NCBI GenBank assembly: GCA_963734725.1
Contig: CAVTIX010000009.1
Span: 1 to 64,000, forward strand
Length of the DNA: 64,000 bases
Reading direction: 5' to 3'
Source: DASXKD01 sp963734725
Lineage (GTDB): Bacteria > Actinomycetota > Actinomycetes > Streptosporangiales > Streptosporangiaceae
The translations under genes were made by a program, and so were the position numbers. Positions 27,169 to 35,622 of this stretch are shown here, piece by piece. The notes under the pieces were generated by a model. That model worked only from the letters and a program-made list of their open reading frames with translations, had not been told where the DNA came from and searched no databases. Numbering within the stretch: position 1 is the first letter of the stretch; every line of letters starts with the position of its first letter.

Positions 27169-27341
27169 CGCCCCGCCCCTCATCTGGCCTGGGGGACCGA
27201 GCATAACGCGGATACGCCGCCGCGGCCTATGGCGGTTACCGGCCCTCGGGAGGCGGTCGGCGGTCTCATGATCGTCGGCAGCCTGTGGCCGTTCCCTCCA
27301 CGGAACAGTTCATTACTCATGCTTATCAACTGTTCACTCAG

Positions 27342-27360
27342 TAACTCGACTTTCGCAGTT
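27342..27360 (-). repeat. Left copy of a 19-bp inverted repeat flanking the GntR/ABC region
   Basis: TAACTCGACTTTCGCAGTT at 27342-27360 is the exact reverse complement of 30971-30989. The two copies enclose 3.6 kb holding a transposase-like relic and the ABC operon. The sequence is less GC-rich than the surroundings, so a chance match is unlikely. No clear target-site duplication is seen just outside. Confidence 0.6.
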
Positions 27361-27607
27361 ATGCCGTGGCGTCTCCCCAGGCCAGCCGGATGGTGTGGAT
27401 TTCTGCGGGGGTCGGGTCGCGGGGGTGAACCGGCCGATATTCGCTCGGACAACCCCACGCTGGACGCCGCCAGCCGCACATGCCCGCCGTCAGCTGCCCG
27501 GCCGCGTCCAGCTCCAGCAGCCGCCGCGATGCAGCCGCCCGCAGCATCCGGGCTGCCGCGACGTCATCCGATGGCCGTATCGCCGTGACGGAACCCCTCC
27601 CTGTCAA
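27360..27607 (-). pseudogene. Degraded HTH protein, probably a transposase N-terminus
   Basis: One minus-strand frame gives ARMLRAAASRRLLELDAAGQ, the next frame gives VRLAASSVGLSER, and the first frame resumes with PTPAEIHTIRLAWGDATA. Joined, this resembles the N-terminal helix-turn-helix of actinobacterial Mu/IS481-like transposases (LLxLxAxGxL...VRLAAxxxGxSER). It is broken by at least two frame changes and ends at the left inverted repeat. The family call rests on a short match. Confidence 0.35.
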
Positions 27608-27608
27608 G

Positions 27609-27717
27609 GCCGAAGCCCTGCGTCCTGCGTCCCGGAAGGTGCCGGTCTCCAGTTCGCGGGCCAGTTACGGAAGCCCCGGCGAACGCCCCGATCAGCGCCG
27701 GGACCAGCTGCAGCAGA
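27609..27717 (-). pseudogene. Remnant of a second ABC-2 permease gene
   Basis: This stretch closely matches 28428-28535 within the intact permease gene: both encode QxVPALIGAFAGA followed by a stretch related to METGTFRFAWTQGFGRG. The copy is interrupted by several indels and substitutions. A tandem permease gene was therefore once present next to the surviving one, as in other YtrA-type operons with two permeases. Confidence 0.65.
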
Positions 27718-27791
27718 CCTGCCATCGGCGTCGGCCCGTGCCATTGGTGGCCGGAACTGTCGAGCACGCAGGCGGCCGTTTCCCGGCCGGG

Positions 27792-28805
27792 TCAGGCCGC
27801 GCGGCGGCGGACCAGCCAGACGGTGGCGGCGATGAGCAGCACGGACAGCGCGAGCAGCCAGCCGCCTTCGATCCACTGGAAGGGCCAGAACCGGTTGCCG
27901 GGCTGGTAGCTGGTCCACAGCGTGTAGCCGTGCTGGGTGAGGCACTGCGCGGTCGAGACACCATTGGAGTTCACGCGGGGCGCGGGGCAGAGCCGCGAGA
28001 CGATGCCCGCTAGCTGGGAGCCGACGCCGGGGAAGGCGAACTTGCCGCCCTTGGTGTACCACTGGTTCACCAGCCACGCGGTACCGGGCAGGTTCGGTTT
28101 GCTGGTGAGCAGCGGTGTCATGTAGTGCTGGCGCAGCCACAGCGCGGTCGCGAAAGCGAGGGCGGCGTAGGCGGCCAGGGTGGCGGCGATCGCGGGGACA
28201 ACCCGGCGGATGAGCATGCCGGCCAGGGCGCCGATCGCGAAGGCGGCCAGGGTCCAGGCGGCGAACGCGACCCCGAGCGTGTCGAACAGGTCGGTAGCGA
28301 ACGGGATCGCGTATCCCGCGGCGAAGAACGGGCTGGCATACCAGGAGAACAGCACGGTGAACGCCCCGGCGGCGGCTGCCACCACCACGGCGAGCAGCAC
28401 CAGCTTGGCCAGCGCCCAGCGCCCCCGGCCGAAGCCCTGGGTCCAGGCGAACCGGAAGGTGCCGGTCTCCATCTCTCCGGCCAGCACCGGCGCCCCGGCG
28501 AACGCCCCGATCAGCGCCGGTACCGCTTGCAGGAAGACTCTGACGACATTCACAGTCACTGCGTATCTGCCGGTGAAAGTCATGTTGCAGGCGAGTGAGC
28601 TTGCCGGGTGGCAGGCGGTCGCGTAGGCGTGGTGTATCTGCAGGCCGGTGAGCCACAGGTATACCGCCAGCGCGCCGAGGAACACGGCCACGCCGATCAG
28701 GGCGGCGCGGTGCTGCCGCCAGGTGACCCAGGCCATCCGGCGCCATGGCACCAGCCGCAGACGGGCGTCGTGCTTGGGGCGGGCGGGCGTGGTCAGCGCG
28801 GTCAT
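27792..28805 (-). CDS. ABC-2 type transporter permease
   Basis: This 337-residue membrane protein is predicted to have six helices. Examples are AALIGVAVFLGALAVYLWLT near residue 35, a loop with YATACHPASSLAC, then VPALIGAFAGAPVLAGEMET, which is a typical ABC-2 permease motif. The last helix is LLALSVLLIAATVWLV before RRRAA. It overlaps the end of the ATPase gene by 4 bases, so the two are co-translated and form one exporter. The upstream GntR regulator is of the type that controls such exporters. A broken second permease copy follows. Confidence 0.85.
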   Translation of the reverse strand: MTALTTPARPKHDARLRLVPWRRMAWVTWRQHRAALIGVAVFLGALAVYLWLTGLQIHHAYATACHPASSLACNMTFTGRYAVTVNVVRVFLQAVPALIGAFAGAPVLAGEMETGTFRFAWTQGFGRGRWALAKLVLLAVVVAAAAGAFTVLFSWYASPFFAAGYAIPFATDLFDTLGVAFAAWTLAAFAIGALAGMLIRRVVPAIAATLAAYAALAFATALWLRQHYMTPLLTSKPNLPGTAWLVNQWYTKGGKFAFPGVGSQLAGIVSRLCPAPRVNSNGVSTAQCLTQHGYTLWTSYQPGNRFWPFQWIEGGWLLALSVLLIAATVWLVRRRAA

Positions 28806-29733
28806 CGCGTCACCTCCGACGGTTCGCCAGTTTCACGCGGCAGAGCCCAGCCGCGGGCCGGGCCGGGCAGCGCCGCGGCGCCGGGCTCGCGCAGGTAGGC
28901 CATCGCGAGTTCCTCCAGGCCGACCGGGTGCGCCTCCCAGCCGGGCGGGACCGGGTCGTCCGCGGTGGCCCGGACCAGCAGGTGCGCCTGGGCCTCGGCG
29001 CGGCGGGCATGCACCACCGGCCGGTCGGTATATCTATCGGCCTCGGCGGCCGGGCCGGTCAGCATGCGGTGGGCGGCGAGCAGGCCGTCGACCTCGCCGG
29101 CCACCTGGACCCGGCCCCGCGACAGCAGGATGAGGTAGTCGGCCACCCGCTCCAGTTCGGCGAGCACGTGCGAGGACAGCACCACCGACACCCCGTCGTC
29201 GGCCGCCGCGGTCAGCACCGTGGCCATGAAGTCATGCCGGGCCACCGGGTCGAGCATCGCCATCGGCTCATCCAGGACCAGCAGCCGGGCCGGCGGGCCA
29301 GCGCCACGGTCAGCGCGAGCTGCGCCTGCTGGCCGCCGGACAGCTTGCCGGTCTTGCGGTTCAGCGGGATGCCCAGCTCACCCAGCCGGGCCTGCGCGTA
29401 GCGCCGGTCGAAGCGCCGGTTCAGGTTGGCCGTCAGGTGCAGCATGTCCGCGGCCGACAGGTTCTTGTACAGCGGCGTGTCCTGGGCGACGAACGCGATG
29501 CCATCCAGCGCCGCAGGAGACCCCGCGGCCAGGCCGCCGAGCACGGTGATGCCGCCCGCGGCCGGTTCCGCCAGACCGACCGCCAGGTTCAGCAGCGTGG
29601 TCTTGCCCGCGCCGTTCGGGCCGACCAGCGCGGCCACGTGCCCGGCGGGGATCGCCAGCGTGCACTCGCGCAGCGCCCACGTGCTGCCGTAGCGCTTGCC
29701 CAGGCCGCTGGTCTCGATGATGTTCGTGCTCAT
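28802..29733 (-). pseudogene. ABC transporter ATP-binding protein, one-base frameshift
   Basis: The first frame has Walker A GPNGAGKTTLLN, the Q-loop in AFVAQDTPLYKNLS and signature LSGGQQAQLALTVALARRP. Directly afterwards (near 29296, in a C/G-rich run) the frame changes. The second frame gives MAMLDPVARHDFMATVL and the H-loop LSSHVLAEL, with Walker B lying at the junction. The joined protein is about 310 residues. The start overlaps the GntR stop (ATGA) and the end overlaps the permease start (4 bases). Such careful overlaps in an operon argue that the frameshift is recent or an assembly error. It would energise the adjacent permease. Confidence 0.8.
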
Positions 29734-30494
29734 GCGACGCCCTCCGTTTGGCCGCTTGCCGCGCCGCGGCGGTCCCCCGTGCCGCCGCGGCGCTTATAGA
29801 AATCCCGCAGCGCGCTGGTGAACAGCGCCACGATGCCGTCCTGGTCCAGTCCCGCCGCGTCGGCGGTGGTCAGCCAGCCGAGCAGGGACTTGTGCAGCCC
29901 GGCCAGTTCCGGGAGCGCGACCTGGCTCAGCGTGGCCTGGATGAACGTGCCCTGGCCGGGCCGCCCGGCCGTCAGGCCCTTGACCTCCAGCTCCTTGTAG
30001 GCCTTCAGCACCGTGTTCGGGTTGATGGCCAGCGAGGCGACCACGTCCCGGACCTTCGGCAGCTGGTCGCCCAGCGTGAGATAGCCCAGCCGCAGCGCGT
30101 GCTCGACCTGCTGGACGAGCTGCAGGTAGGTCGGCACCCCGGAGGTCGCATCCAGCCGGAACTCGATCGGCGACCCCGGCCCGCGCGGCCCGCCCCCCGG
30201 CGTGCTGCCGCCGCCCCGCGGAAGCTCCGGGACTCCCGGAGCCCCTGTTTCCGACAGGTCGGCGAACAGCCCGTTCAGGTCGGCCCGGGTCCTGGCGCTC
30301 ATGGCGCGCCCGACCCGGTCGTCGAACTCGGCCTCGTCGAGGCGGCCAGCGGCGAAGTGCTCGGCCAGCCGGCCGGTGGCCGCCTCGCGCTCGGCGTCGG
30401 AGACGCGCAGGTGCTGGTCGGAATACAGGCCGCCGCCCGCAGGCGAAGCACCGGCCCCGCCGCCCGGCGCGCCGTTACCTTTATCTATGGCCAT
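29730..30494 (-). CDS. DUF1707-GntR (YtrA-type) transcriptional regulator fusion
   Basis: The 254-residue protein starts at the ATG at 30494. Residues 25-85 form a DUF1707 domain (LRVSDAEREAATGRLAEHFA, GRLDEAEFDDRV, ARTRADLNGLFADL), common in actinobacterial small membrane or DNA-linked proteins. Residues 112-190 form a GntR winged helix (PTYLQLVQQVEHALRLGYL, LPKVRDVVASLAINPNTVLK, YKELEVKGL) with a short YtrA-like C-terminal tail. YtrA-type regulators repress ABC-2 export operons, and here the ATPase gene starts within its stop codon. Self-control is likely: the promoter places the RNA start at the ATG. Fusion with DUF1707 is unusual; DUF1707 has no known activity. Confidence 0.88.
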   Translation of the reverse strand: MAIDKGNGAPGGGAGASPAGGGLYSDQHLRVSDAEREAATGRLAEHFAAGRLDEAEFDDRVGRAMSARTRADLNGLFADLSETGAPGVPELPRGGGSTPGGGPRGPGSPIEFRLDATSGVPTYLQLVQQVEHALRLGYLTLGDQLPKVRDVVASLAINPNTVLKAYKELEVKGLTAGRPGQGTFIQATLSQVALPELAGLHKSLLGWLTTADAAGLDQDGIVALFTSALRDFYKRRGGTGDRRGAASGQTEGVA

Positions 30495-30500
30495 AAGACA

Positions 30501-30529
30501 TGAATACACTCGATAATCCGGCCTGTCAA
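30501..30529 (-). promoter_or_regulatory. Consensus promoter of the GntR/ABC operon, leaderless
   Basis: On the minus strand TTGACA (30529-30524) matches the -35 consensus fully, a 17-bp spacer follows, and the -10 box is TATTCA (30506-30501). Six bases then precede the ATG, so the transcript should start at or next to the first codon. TATGGCCATA (30486-30495) is a perfect palindrome overlapping the start codon and could be the regulator's own operator. Confidence 0.6.
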
Positions 30530-30970
30530 ACCTGGCGGCCCAGGGCAGCAGCGCAGCGCCTGCAAACAAGACCCGCCCATAGGCACGCCTTCCCGCATGG
30601 ACAACGACGCCCAGGATGGCTTCCGGGGCGCTGCGGCGCCTGCCGGGATCGTCCTTCCGGTCAGGGTCTTCCGGGTGCGGCGGTCAGGACTCAGCTGTAC
30701 GGAACATGGCCGTCACGGTGACGAGGACACCGGGCATGCGAGAGAAACGCTGAGCATCACAGGTGTGTGAGCCGGACAGCCCGATCACGGCATAGCTCTT
30801 ATTCCGGCAGCCGGACAGCCAGGCGTTCAGCCGGGCAGTGTCAGACTCCTCGGCGCTACCGATGCAACGTGTCGCGCTGACGTATCCAGCTCGCTCAACA
30901 CCGGCCGCAGCTGCTGACACGAAGTGAGAGATCCGCACCGACACTCAGGCGAGAGATCTCATCCGCCCAG

Positions 30971-30989
30971 AACTGCGAAAGTCGAGTTA
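30971..30989 (+). repeat. Right copy of the 19-bp inverted repeat
   Basis: AACTGCGAAAGTCGAGTTA is the exact inverted partner of 27342-27360. Both copies have the AACTGCG end facing inward. It lies upstream of the GntR operon and is a candidate terminal repeat of a transposable segment. Confidence 0.6.
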
Positions 30990-31169
30990 GTAACGTCAGG
31001 CAAATATATGCATTATTGTCACAAGAACAACTGGTGCCGCAAATAACAACCACGTCATGCCGGTTACCCCGAAAGCTGCCCTGCTGACCTGGTGAATCCA
31101 TGAGCGGGGCAGGCTTCCCGCCCGTATGCTGGGAACACGGACTGGCCCCCTGGCAACCTGGATGGCGCT

Positions 31170-31541
31170 ATGCCAGACGAAAATTCCCAAGCGGAGGACA
31201 CCCGAAAGCTCCGCGCGAGATTCCCGCGATGGGGCATCGTGTTCGACCCTGTGGAGAGCGTATGGGTTGCAGTCCGCGGCGCGAAAACGCTGGTCGCAGC
31301 CAGCACCCCCGAAACGCTGACCGAGCGCGTGGAAGCAGCGGCGCGGGGCGAAGCCGGGCCGGATGAGGGCGAAAAGACCCAGGCGTGGCGGGCACGCCGA
31401 AGGCCTCGGAGAGGCTTACCGAAGATCCCCTCAGCATCCCTGCCCGCCACCGGGGGCGGTGGGGGCTGGCCCAGCCGCGGGATTCGGCCGGGCATAGTCT
31501 CGGAGGCGGCCGCAACGCCGACCGGTCCCGCTGCCCGGTAG
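31170..31541 (+). CDS. Small hypothetical actinobacterial protein
   Basis: This 123-residue protein has a conserved-looking core at residues 12-55 (LRARFPRWGIVFDPVESVW, VAVRGAKTLVAASTP, ETLTERVEAA). I have seen this pattern in small actinomycete proteins of unknown role, often near HTH regulators. The C-terminal half is Arg/Pro/Gly-rich and probably disordered or the product of decay. No signal peptide or membrane segment. I cannot give a function. Confidence 0.5.
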   Translation: MPDENSQAEDTRKLRARFPRWGIVFDPVESVWVAVRGAKTLVAASTPETLTERVEAAARGEAGPDEGEKTQAWRARRRPRRGLPKIPSASLPATGGGGGWPSRGIRPGIVSEAAATPTGPAAR

Positions 31542-31705
31542 GCAAGGCCGCGGCCTTGACGGCATACGGCGGCACTCTCCCCACGCCGCGAGCCCTTCAT
31601 ACCGCTACAGGTGAAGGCCCCCAGGAATAACCGAAGGCCCGTTGCCCGGCGCCCGCCGCGGCGGGTGGCACGGCAGATAACGGGCATTCTGAAAGGGTGA
31701 CCCCC

Positions 31706-32119
31706 ATGGGAGTAGCTGACGAACAGCGGCGCGTCCTCGCGGTTCTCCACGAGATGCTCGACGCCCAGGAAGTGGGCAACGTGGGACGGGTGCTCGCTAC
31801 GCTCTCCGGCCGCCCGGAGGCAGCTCACATGGCCACCGACGGCGTTAAGTGGGAGACCAGCTGGGAGACCGCCCATGCCGTCACCGCCGTGCCCGGTGAC
31901 GGCATGCGGCTGGTCGCCGACCACTTCGACATTCACCTGCAGGGCGGCGTTGCGTGGGCTCAGGGCCTGGGGCGCATCAGCAACCGCAGCGGCGCCGAGC
32001 GCCCGGTACGGATGTCTTGTGTCCTGGTCCGCGAACAAGGGCAGTGGGTGATCGTGCAGTCGCACGCATCGCTCCCGGTCCAGGACCCGGAGATCTTCGA
32101 GCTCAAGACCGGCTGCTAG
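31706..32119 (+). CDS. SnoaL-like / NTF2-fold protein
   Basis: The 137-residue protein has the cone-shaped NTF2 fold pattern: an N-terminal helix (QRRVLAVLHEMLDAQEVGN), then strands WAQGLGRISN, VRMSCVLVREQGQWVIVQSH at the C-terminus. This matches SnoaL_3-type proteins, which include sensory PAS-like domains and small-molecule isomerases. The ATG at 31706 has GAAAGGG 8 bases upstream; a GTG at 31697 is an alternative. No catalytic residues can be named with confidence. Confidence 0.7.
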   Translation: MGVADEQRRVLAVLHEMLDAQEVGNVGRVLATLSGRPEAAHMATDGVKWETSWETAHAVTAVPGDGMRLVADHFDIHLQGGVAWAQGLGRISNRSGAERPVRMSCVLVREQGQWVIVQSHASLPVQDPEIFELKTGC

Positions 32120-32421
32120 CCGTGGCCGGACAGAAGCCCGGCCCGCCAGCGGGTCCTCCTGGCGCGCGAACCGCTAGCTGGCGCCAGCCACGGTGACCTT
32201 TTATCACGGGCTGGATCCCGAGCCGCTCGGCGTGGCAGCGGGCCTGCCAGGATGCTGTGCCTGGTGGGCCGGCCTGATGAAGTGCTGGCCTGGCCACAAC
32301 CATGCTGGTGCCGGCAGCGGGGCAAGGTGGGCGCTGCGCCTGTGGTGGTCGGCCAGCACCTGGAACGGGCCGGCGATGTCACGGTGCCCGTAGCCCAGCT
32401 TCTCGGCCTGGCTCAGCAGAG
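32120..32421. other. Gap with no clear gene
   Basis: About 300 bp without a supportable gene. The minus strand reads QAEKLGYGHRDIAG near 32380-32415, which may be the tail of a lost dehydrogenase gene, but the match is too short to call. Confidence 0.3.
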
Positions 32422-32592
32422 ATGATCATTCCCGGCCGCGGTGGCGAGCATGGCCCGCTGCCGCCGTTGCTGGTGGCCATGACCGTGGTCACCGGCCTGG
32501 TGGACGCGTTCAGCTATCTCGTCCTTGGCCAGGTCTTTGTCGCCAACATGACCGGCAACGTGGCGTTCCCGGCGTTCGCCCCGGCCGGATCG
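32422..32592 (+). pseudogene. N-terminal fragment of a DUF1275 (YoaK-like) membrane protein
   Basis: From the ATG at 32422 the reading gives LLVAMTVVTGLVDAFSYLVL and GQVFVANMTGNVAFPAF, the hallmark start of YoaK/DUF1275 membrane proteins (the family keeps a VTGxxDAxSYLxLGxVFVANMTGN pattern). After about 57 residues the sequence runs into the tail of the MFS gene on the other strand. Some 150 residues are missing, so it is a truncated relic. Confidence 0.65.
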
Positions 32593-32612
32593 GCGACTTC
32601 TGTGTGTTCCGT

Positions 32613-33899
32613 TCAGGCGGCCCGGGCCGGCGGGGCGGGCCGCGCGCCGTCCGGGGTGGCCGTTATCTCCTGATGGCGGAATGCCGGGAGCAGGCGGGCC
32701 AGGAGCAGCGCGCCGCCGATACAAGCCAGCCCGCCGGAGATTACCGAGGTGACCGGGCTGAAGGCGGCAGCCACCGCGCCCGATTCCGCGTCGCCGATCC
32801 GTGGCCCACCGGTGACGACCGCCATCTGCACGCCCATCAGCCGTCCGCGGAGCGCGTCGGGCACGTTGAGCTGGAGGATCGTGCTGCGGAACACTGCCGA
32901 GATGACGTCGGCCCAGCCCGCCACGGCCAGCAGCACCAGCGCAGCGGGCAGCCAGCGCGCCAGGCCGAAACAGGTGATCGCCGCCCCCCATACCAGAACA
33001 GCGATGATGACCGCGCGCCCCTGCCGCCGGACCCGGTGGACCCACCCTGTGGTGATCGCGCCGAGCAGGGCACCGGCCCCGGGCGCAGCGTAAAGAAACC
33101 CGAGTGTGCTGGCGCCACCGCCGAACACCGTGGTGGCCAGGGCGGGGAACACAGCGCGCGGCATGCCGAACACCATGGCGTTGATGTCGAAAAGGTAGGT
33201 GCCCTGGATGACCGGCCGGCCGCGCAGGTAGCGCAGGCCGGTCGCGATTGACCGCAGGCCGGGCGGGTGGGTGGCGCCCGCTCGCGGGGGCTGCGGGCTG
33301 ATCAGGAAGGTGGCCAGTATCGCCGCCGCGATGCAGGCCACGTCCATCCAGTAGACGAAGCGGACACCCGCACCGGCCAGCAGCAGCCCCGCTATGGCCG
33401 GGCCGGCCACCTGGCCGATCTGGAACAGCGCCTGGAACATGGCGTTGACGGTGGCCACCTCGTGGCGGGGGACCAGGTTCGGCAGGATCGCCGACAGTCC
33501 CGACTCCGTCGTGGCCGTAAAGCCGGCCGCCACGGCTGGCAAGGCGAACAACGGCCAAAGCGCCGGCCCGGTGTCCGCGTTGACCGCCAGGCCAGCGCTG
33601 CACAACAACGTCAGCAGCTGCGCGGCCAGCAGCACCCGGCGGCGGTCTGCCGCGTCGGCCAGCGAGCCACCCAGCAGGGCCCCGGCGATCAGCGGAACCA
33701 CCTGCGCAAGCGAGACCAGCCCGACAGCCAGGGACGAGCGGGTCAGCGCGTATACCTGGTACGCCACCGCGACCATGGTGAGCTGGGCACCCAGGGTGGA
33801 CAGCAACTGGCCGGCCACCAGGCAGCGCAGATCCCGGGATCGCCGCAGCGGCGACACGTCCACCAGGACATGCCGCCCGACCCGTGCCAGCCACTTCAC
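32613..33899 (-). CDS. MFS transporter, EntS (enterobactin exporter)-like
   Basis: This 428-residue, 12-helix transporter matches the MFS_3/EntS group. The start RSRDLRCLVAGQLLSTLG is typical, motif A reads GGSLADAADRRRVLL, and the middle has GVRFVYWMDVACIAAAI and LRYLRGRPVIQGTYLFDINA. EntS exports siderophores, but family members carry many compounds, and no siderophore genes are visible here. The start is a GTG at 33899. The tail after residue 405 is Pro/Ala-rich. It stands alone, next to a gene fragment on its 3' side. Confidence 0.88.
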   Translation of the reverse strand: MKWLARVGRHVLVDVSPLRRSRDLRCLVAGQLLSTLGAQLTMVAVAYQVYALTRSSLAVGLVSLAQVVPLIAGALLGGSLADAADRRRVLLAAQLLTLLCSAGLAVNADTGPALWPLFALPAVAAGFTATTESGLSAILPNLVPRHEVATVNAMFQALFQIGQVAGPAIAGLLLAGAGVRFVYWMDVACIAAAILATFLISPQPPRAGATHPPGLRSIATGLRYLRGRPVIQGTYLFDINAMVFGMPRAVFPALATTVFGGGASTLGFLYAAPGAGALLGAITTGWVHRVRRQGRAVIIAVLVWGAAITCFGLARWLPAALVLLAVAGWADVISAVFRSTILQLNVPDALRGRLMGVQMAVVTGGPRIGDAESGAVAAAFSPVTSVISGGLACIGGALLLARLLPAFRHQEITATPDGARPAPPARAA

Positions 33900-34120
33900 C
33901 GTGGGGCCAGGCTAACGGCCCATTCGCGCGGGGAGGGGTGCAGGGCTGCCGGGTCTTTCAGTCATGGTCACCGTGAGCGCGGGTATTCCCCGGTGCGCTC
34001 GAAGCCCGGCACTTGGTGCCACGCAGCACTACGGCCGACATGACGCACTGCCAGGTCCAGGTAGCGGATGCTGCCGGCCATGGCACTACGCCTTCGGCCG
34101 CCGGCCGGTGAGTGGACGGG

Positions 34121-34834
34121 TTAGCCGGCCGCGCAGGAGTCGCCGTCGCAGCTCGCCTCAGAGGCGCCGTCGGTCGTGACGGCAACGGGCGTGAGCTGGC
34201 TTTTGTCGTCGTAAGCGCGCTGCAGGAGCTGCAGGAGGACCTCCGGCGGCTGTGCGCCGCTGACCGCGTACTTGCCGTCGGCGACGAAGAACGGCACGCC
34301 GGTGATGCCATACCGCGCGGCCTGCTGCTCATCGGCTCGCACCGCGTCAGCGTAGGCGTCCCCGTCGAGCACGGCCTGGACCTGCCCGGATGGCAGGCCG
34401 GCCTCGCTGGCCAGCCGCACGAGGGTGGGCGTGTCGGCGATCGGAAGACCTTCGGTGAAGGTGGCGCGCAGCAGGCGCTCCTTCATCTCCGGCTGCAGCC
34501 GGAGCTCTTTGGCCAGGTGGAGCAGCCGGTGGGCGTCGAACGTGTTGCCGCCACGGATGAGGTCGAACCGGAACTCCAAGCCGTCAGCGGCCGCGCGCTG
34601 GGTCATCTGCTGGTTGGCCTGTTCGGCCTGAGCGATCGTCATGCCGTATTTGCGGGCCAGATGCCCGGCATGGGTTCCAGTACGCTGCGCGGGCGCGTTC
34701 GGGTCGAGCTCGAAGGACCGGTAGGTGACCGTGACCTCGCCAGGATGCCCGAAGGAAGCAACCGCGCGTTCGAACCGGCGCTTGCCGAGGTAACACCACG
34801 GGCACACGACGTCAGACCAGATCTCGACATTCAT
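34121..34834 (-). CDS. DsbA-family oxidoreductase (FrnE-like)
   Basis: The 237-residue protein has the thioredoxin fold with the redox pair C11-P-W-C14 in SDVVCPWCYLGKRRF and an alpha-helical insertion (TIAQAEQANQQMTQRA). The cis-Pro loop lies in GITGVPFFVADGKYAVSGAQ. This is the FrnE/2-hydroxychromene isomerase-like branch of the DsbA superfamily. There is no signal peptide, so it acts in the cytoplasm, as FrnE does in disulfide handling and oxidative stress. The C-terminus ends in a short Cys-containing tail (SCDGDSCAAG), which may bind metal or form another redox pair. The start is the ATG at 34834 with AAGG upstream. Confidence 0.9.
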   Translation of the reverse strand: MNVEIWSDVVCPWCYLGKRRFERAVASFGHPGEVTVTYRSFELDPNAPAQRTGTHAGHLARKYGMTIAQAEQANQQMTQRAAADGLEFRFDLIRGGNTFDAHRLLHLAKELRLQPEMKERLLRATFTEGLPIADTPTLVRLASEAGLPSGQVQAVLDGDAYADAVRADEQQAARYGITGVPFFVADGKYAVSGAQPPEVLLQLLQRAYDDKSQLTPVAVTTDGASEASCDGDSCAAG

Positions 34835-35083
34835 GCCAGTAGCAACCTTCCTGATGATGGCGTGATTCCACGCAGACGCCATAAGCGACCGCGTCAGCCC
34901 AGGCGCCGGAAGCCACACAGAATGACCGGACCGTCCTGGAAGCCGGCATGATCCTCACCGGGACAGCGCTCGCACCATTCCCCACCACGTCAATGAATTG
35001 GCCCCTGCGGTGTCTGGTCAGAGACCGGCATCTGCAGCCGGTGGCGGTGGGCGAGTGCTCAGGCAGCGGTTGCCGGTGCCGGG

Positions 35084-35425
35084 TCAGCTTCCCCGCCGGG
35101 CTTTTGTGTACGTGCCCACCTGTCCGGGCTGCACCGCCTTGGCGGGCCACCACCAAATCGCCTGCCATGCCGCTCCCATGCTGCAAGCTTTTGCCGCGGC
35201 CTGAAACTGGAGCGTGTGCGGGTCGAGGCCGATGGCAGTGAAGTCAGGTGAGTGGATGCCGCCGTCGAGGGTCCCGGGGGAGGGATAGTTGGTGATGCCG
35301 TGGGTGCGCATGCATTCTGCCTGTTTCAGCCCCTGCAGAGCTGCGGCCTGGTACCGCGCCCTGGATCCCCCGCCGCGCGAACCAGAGCCCGAACCAGCCT
35401 TCAGCCGACGGTGGGGGTAGTTCAA
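35084..35425 (-). pseudogene. Remnant of a small secreted actinobacterial protein
   Basis: The reading QAECMRTHGITNYPSPGTLD, followed by LQFQAAAKACSMG, matches a common actinobacterial extracytoplasmic protein family with the signature ECMRxHGxxxxPxP and QxAxxAC. Here the N-terminus lacks a signal peptide, and the C-terminus after AKACSMG runs into unrelated sequence. It is most likely a decayed copy. Function of the family is not known. Confidence 0.45.
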
Positions 35426-35622
35426 CCACGACGCTAGCGATCACCTAGGGCAGAACTGTGCGAACCGCGTGTGAACTTGATCTGAGATCAGGCCTTTCCG
35501 GCGTCGCGGCCGCTTGCGAAGCGCACCCGCTCAACGCATCTCTGGCTGGCTGACATCCGCGCCGTCCAGTTCTAGCGGCTGGCTGCCGGGATGGTCGATG
35601 AGAGCCGCTGTAGGCTGCCGCC

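Larger units (their letters stand above)
30495..31169. other. Intergenic region holding the right inverted repeat
   Basis: Apart from the GntR promoter (30501-30529) and the repeat at 30971-30989, no gene can be supported in this 675-bp stretch. A minus-strand frame at 30684-30944 (86 codons) has no recognisable features. The segment around 30970-31060 is AT-richer than the rest of the window. Confidence 0.4.

Noticed and set aside
30684..30944. 86-codon minus-strand frame inside the inverted repeats
   Set aside because: No ribosome site, family resemblance or overlap with a neighbour; not enough to call a gene.
32200..32420. Minus-strand tail reading QAEKLGYGHRDIAG, like the end of a dehydrogenase
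   Set aside because: The match is about 14 residues and the following frame is not conserved; kept only as a note.
32413..33894. Second minus-strand frame opposite to and overlapping the EntS-like transporter
   Set aside because: It shares the strand but not the frame of the transporter, which has all the helices and motifs; the other frame is Arg/Gly-rich.
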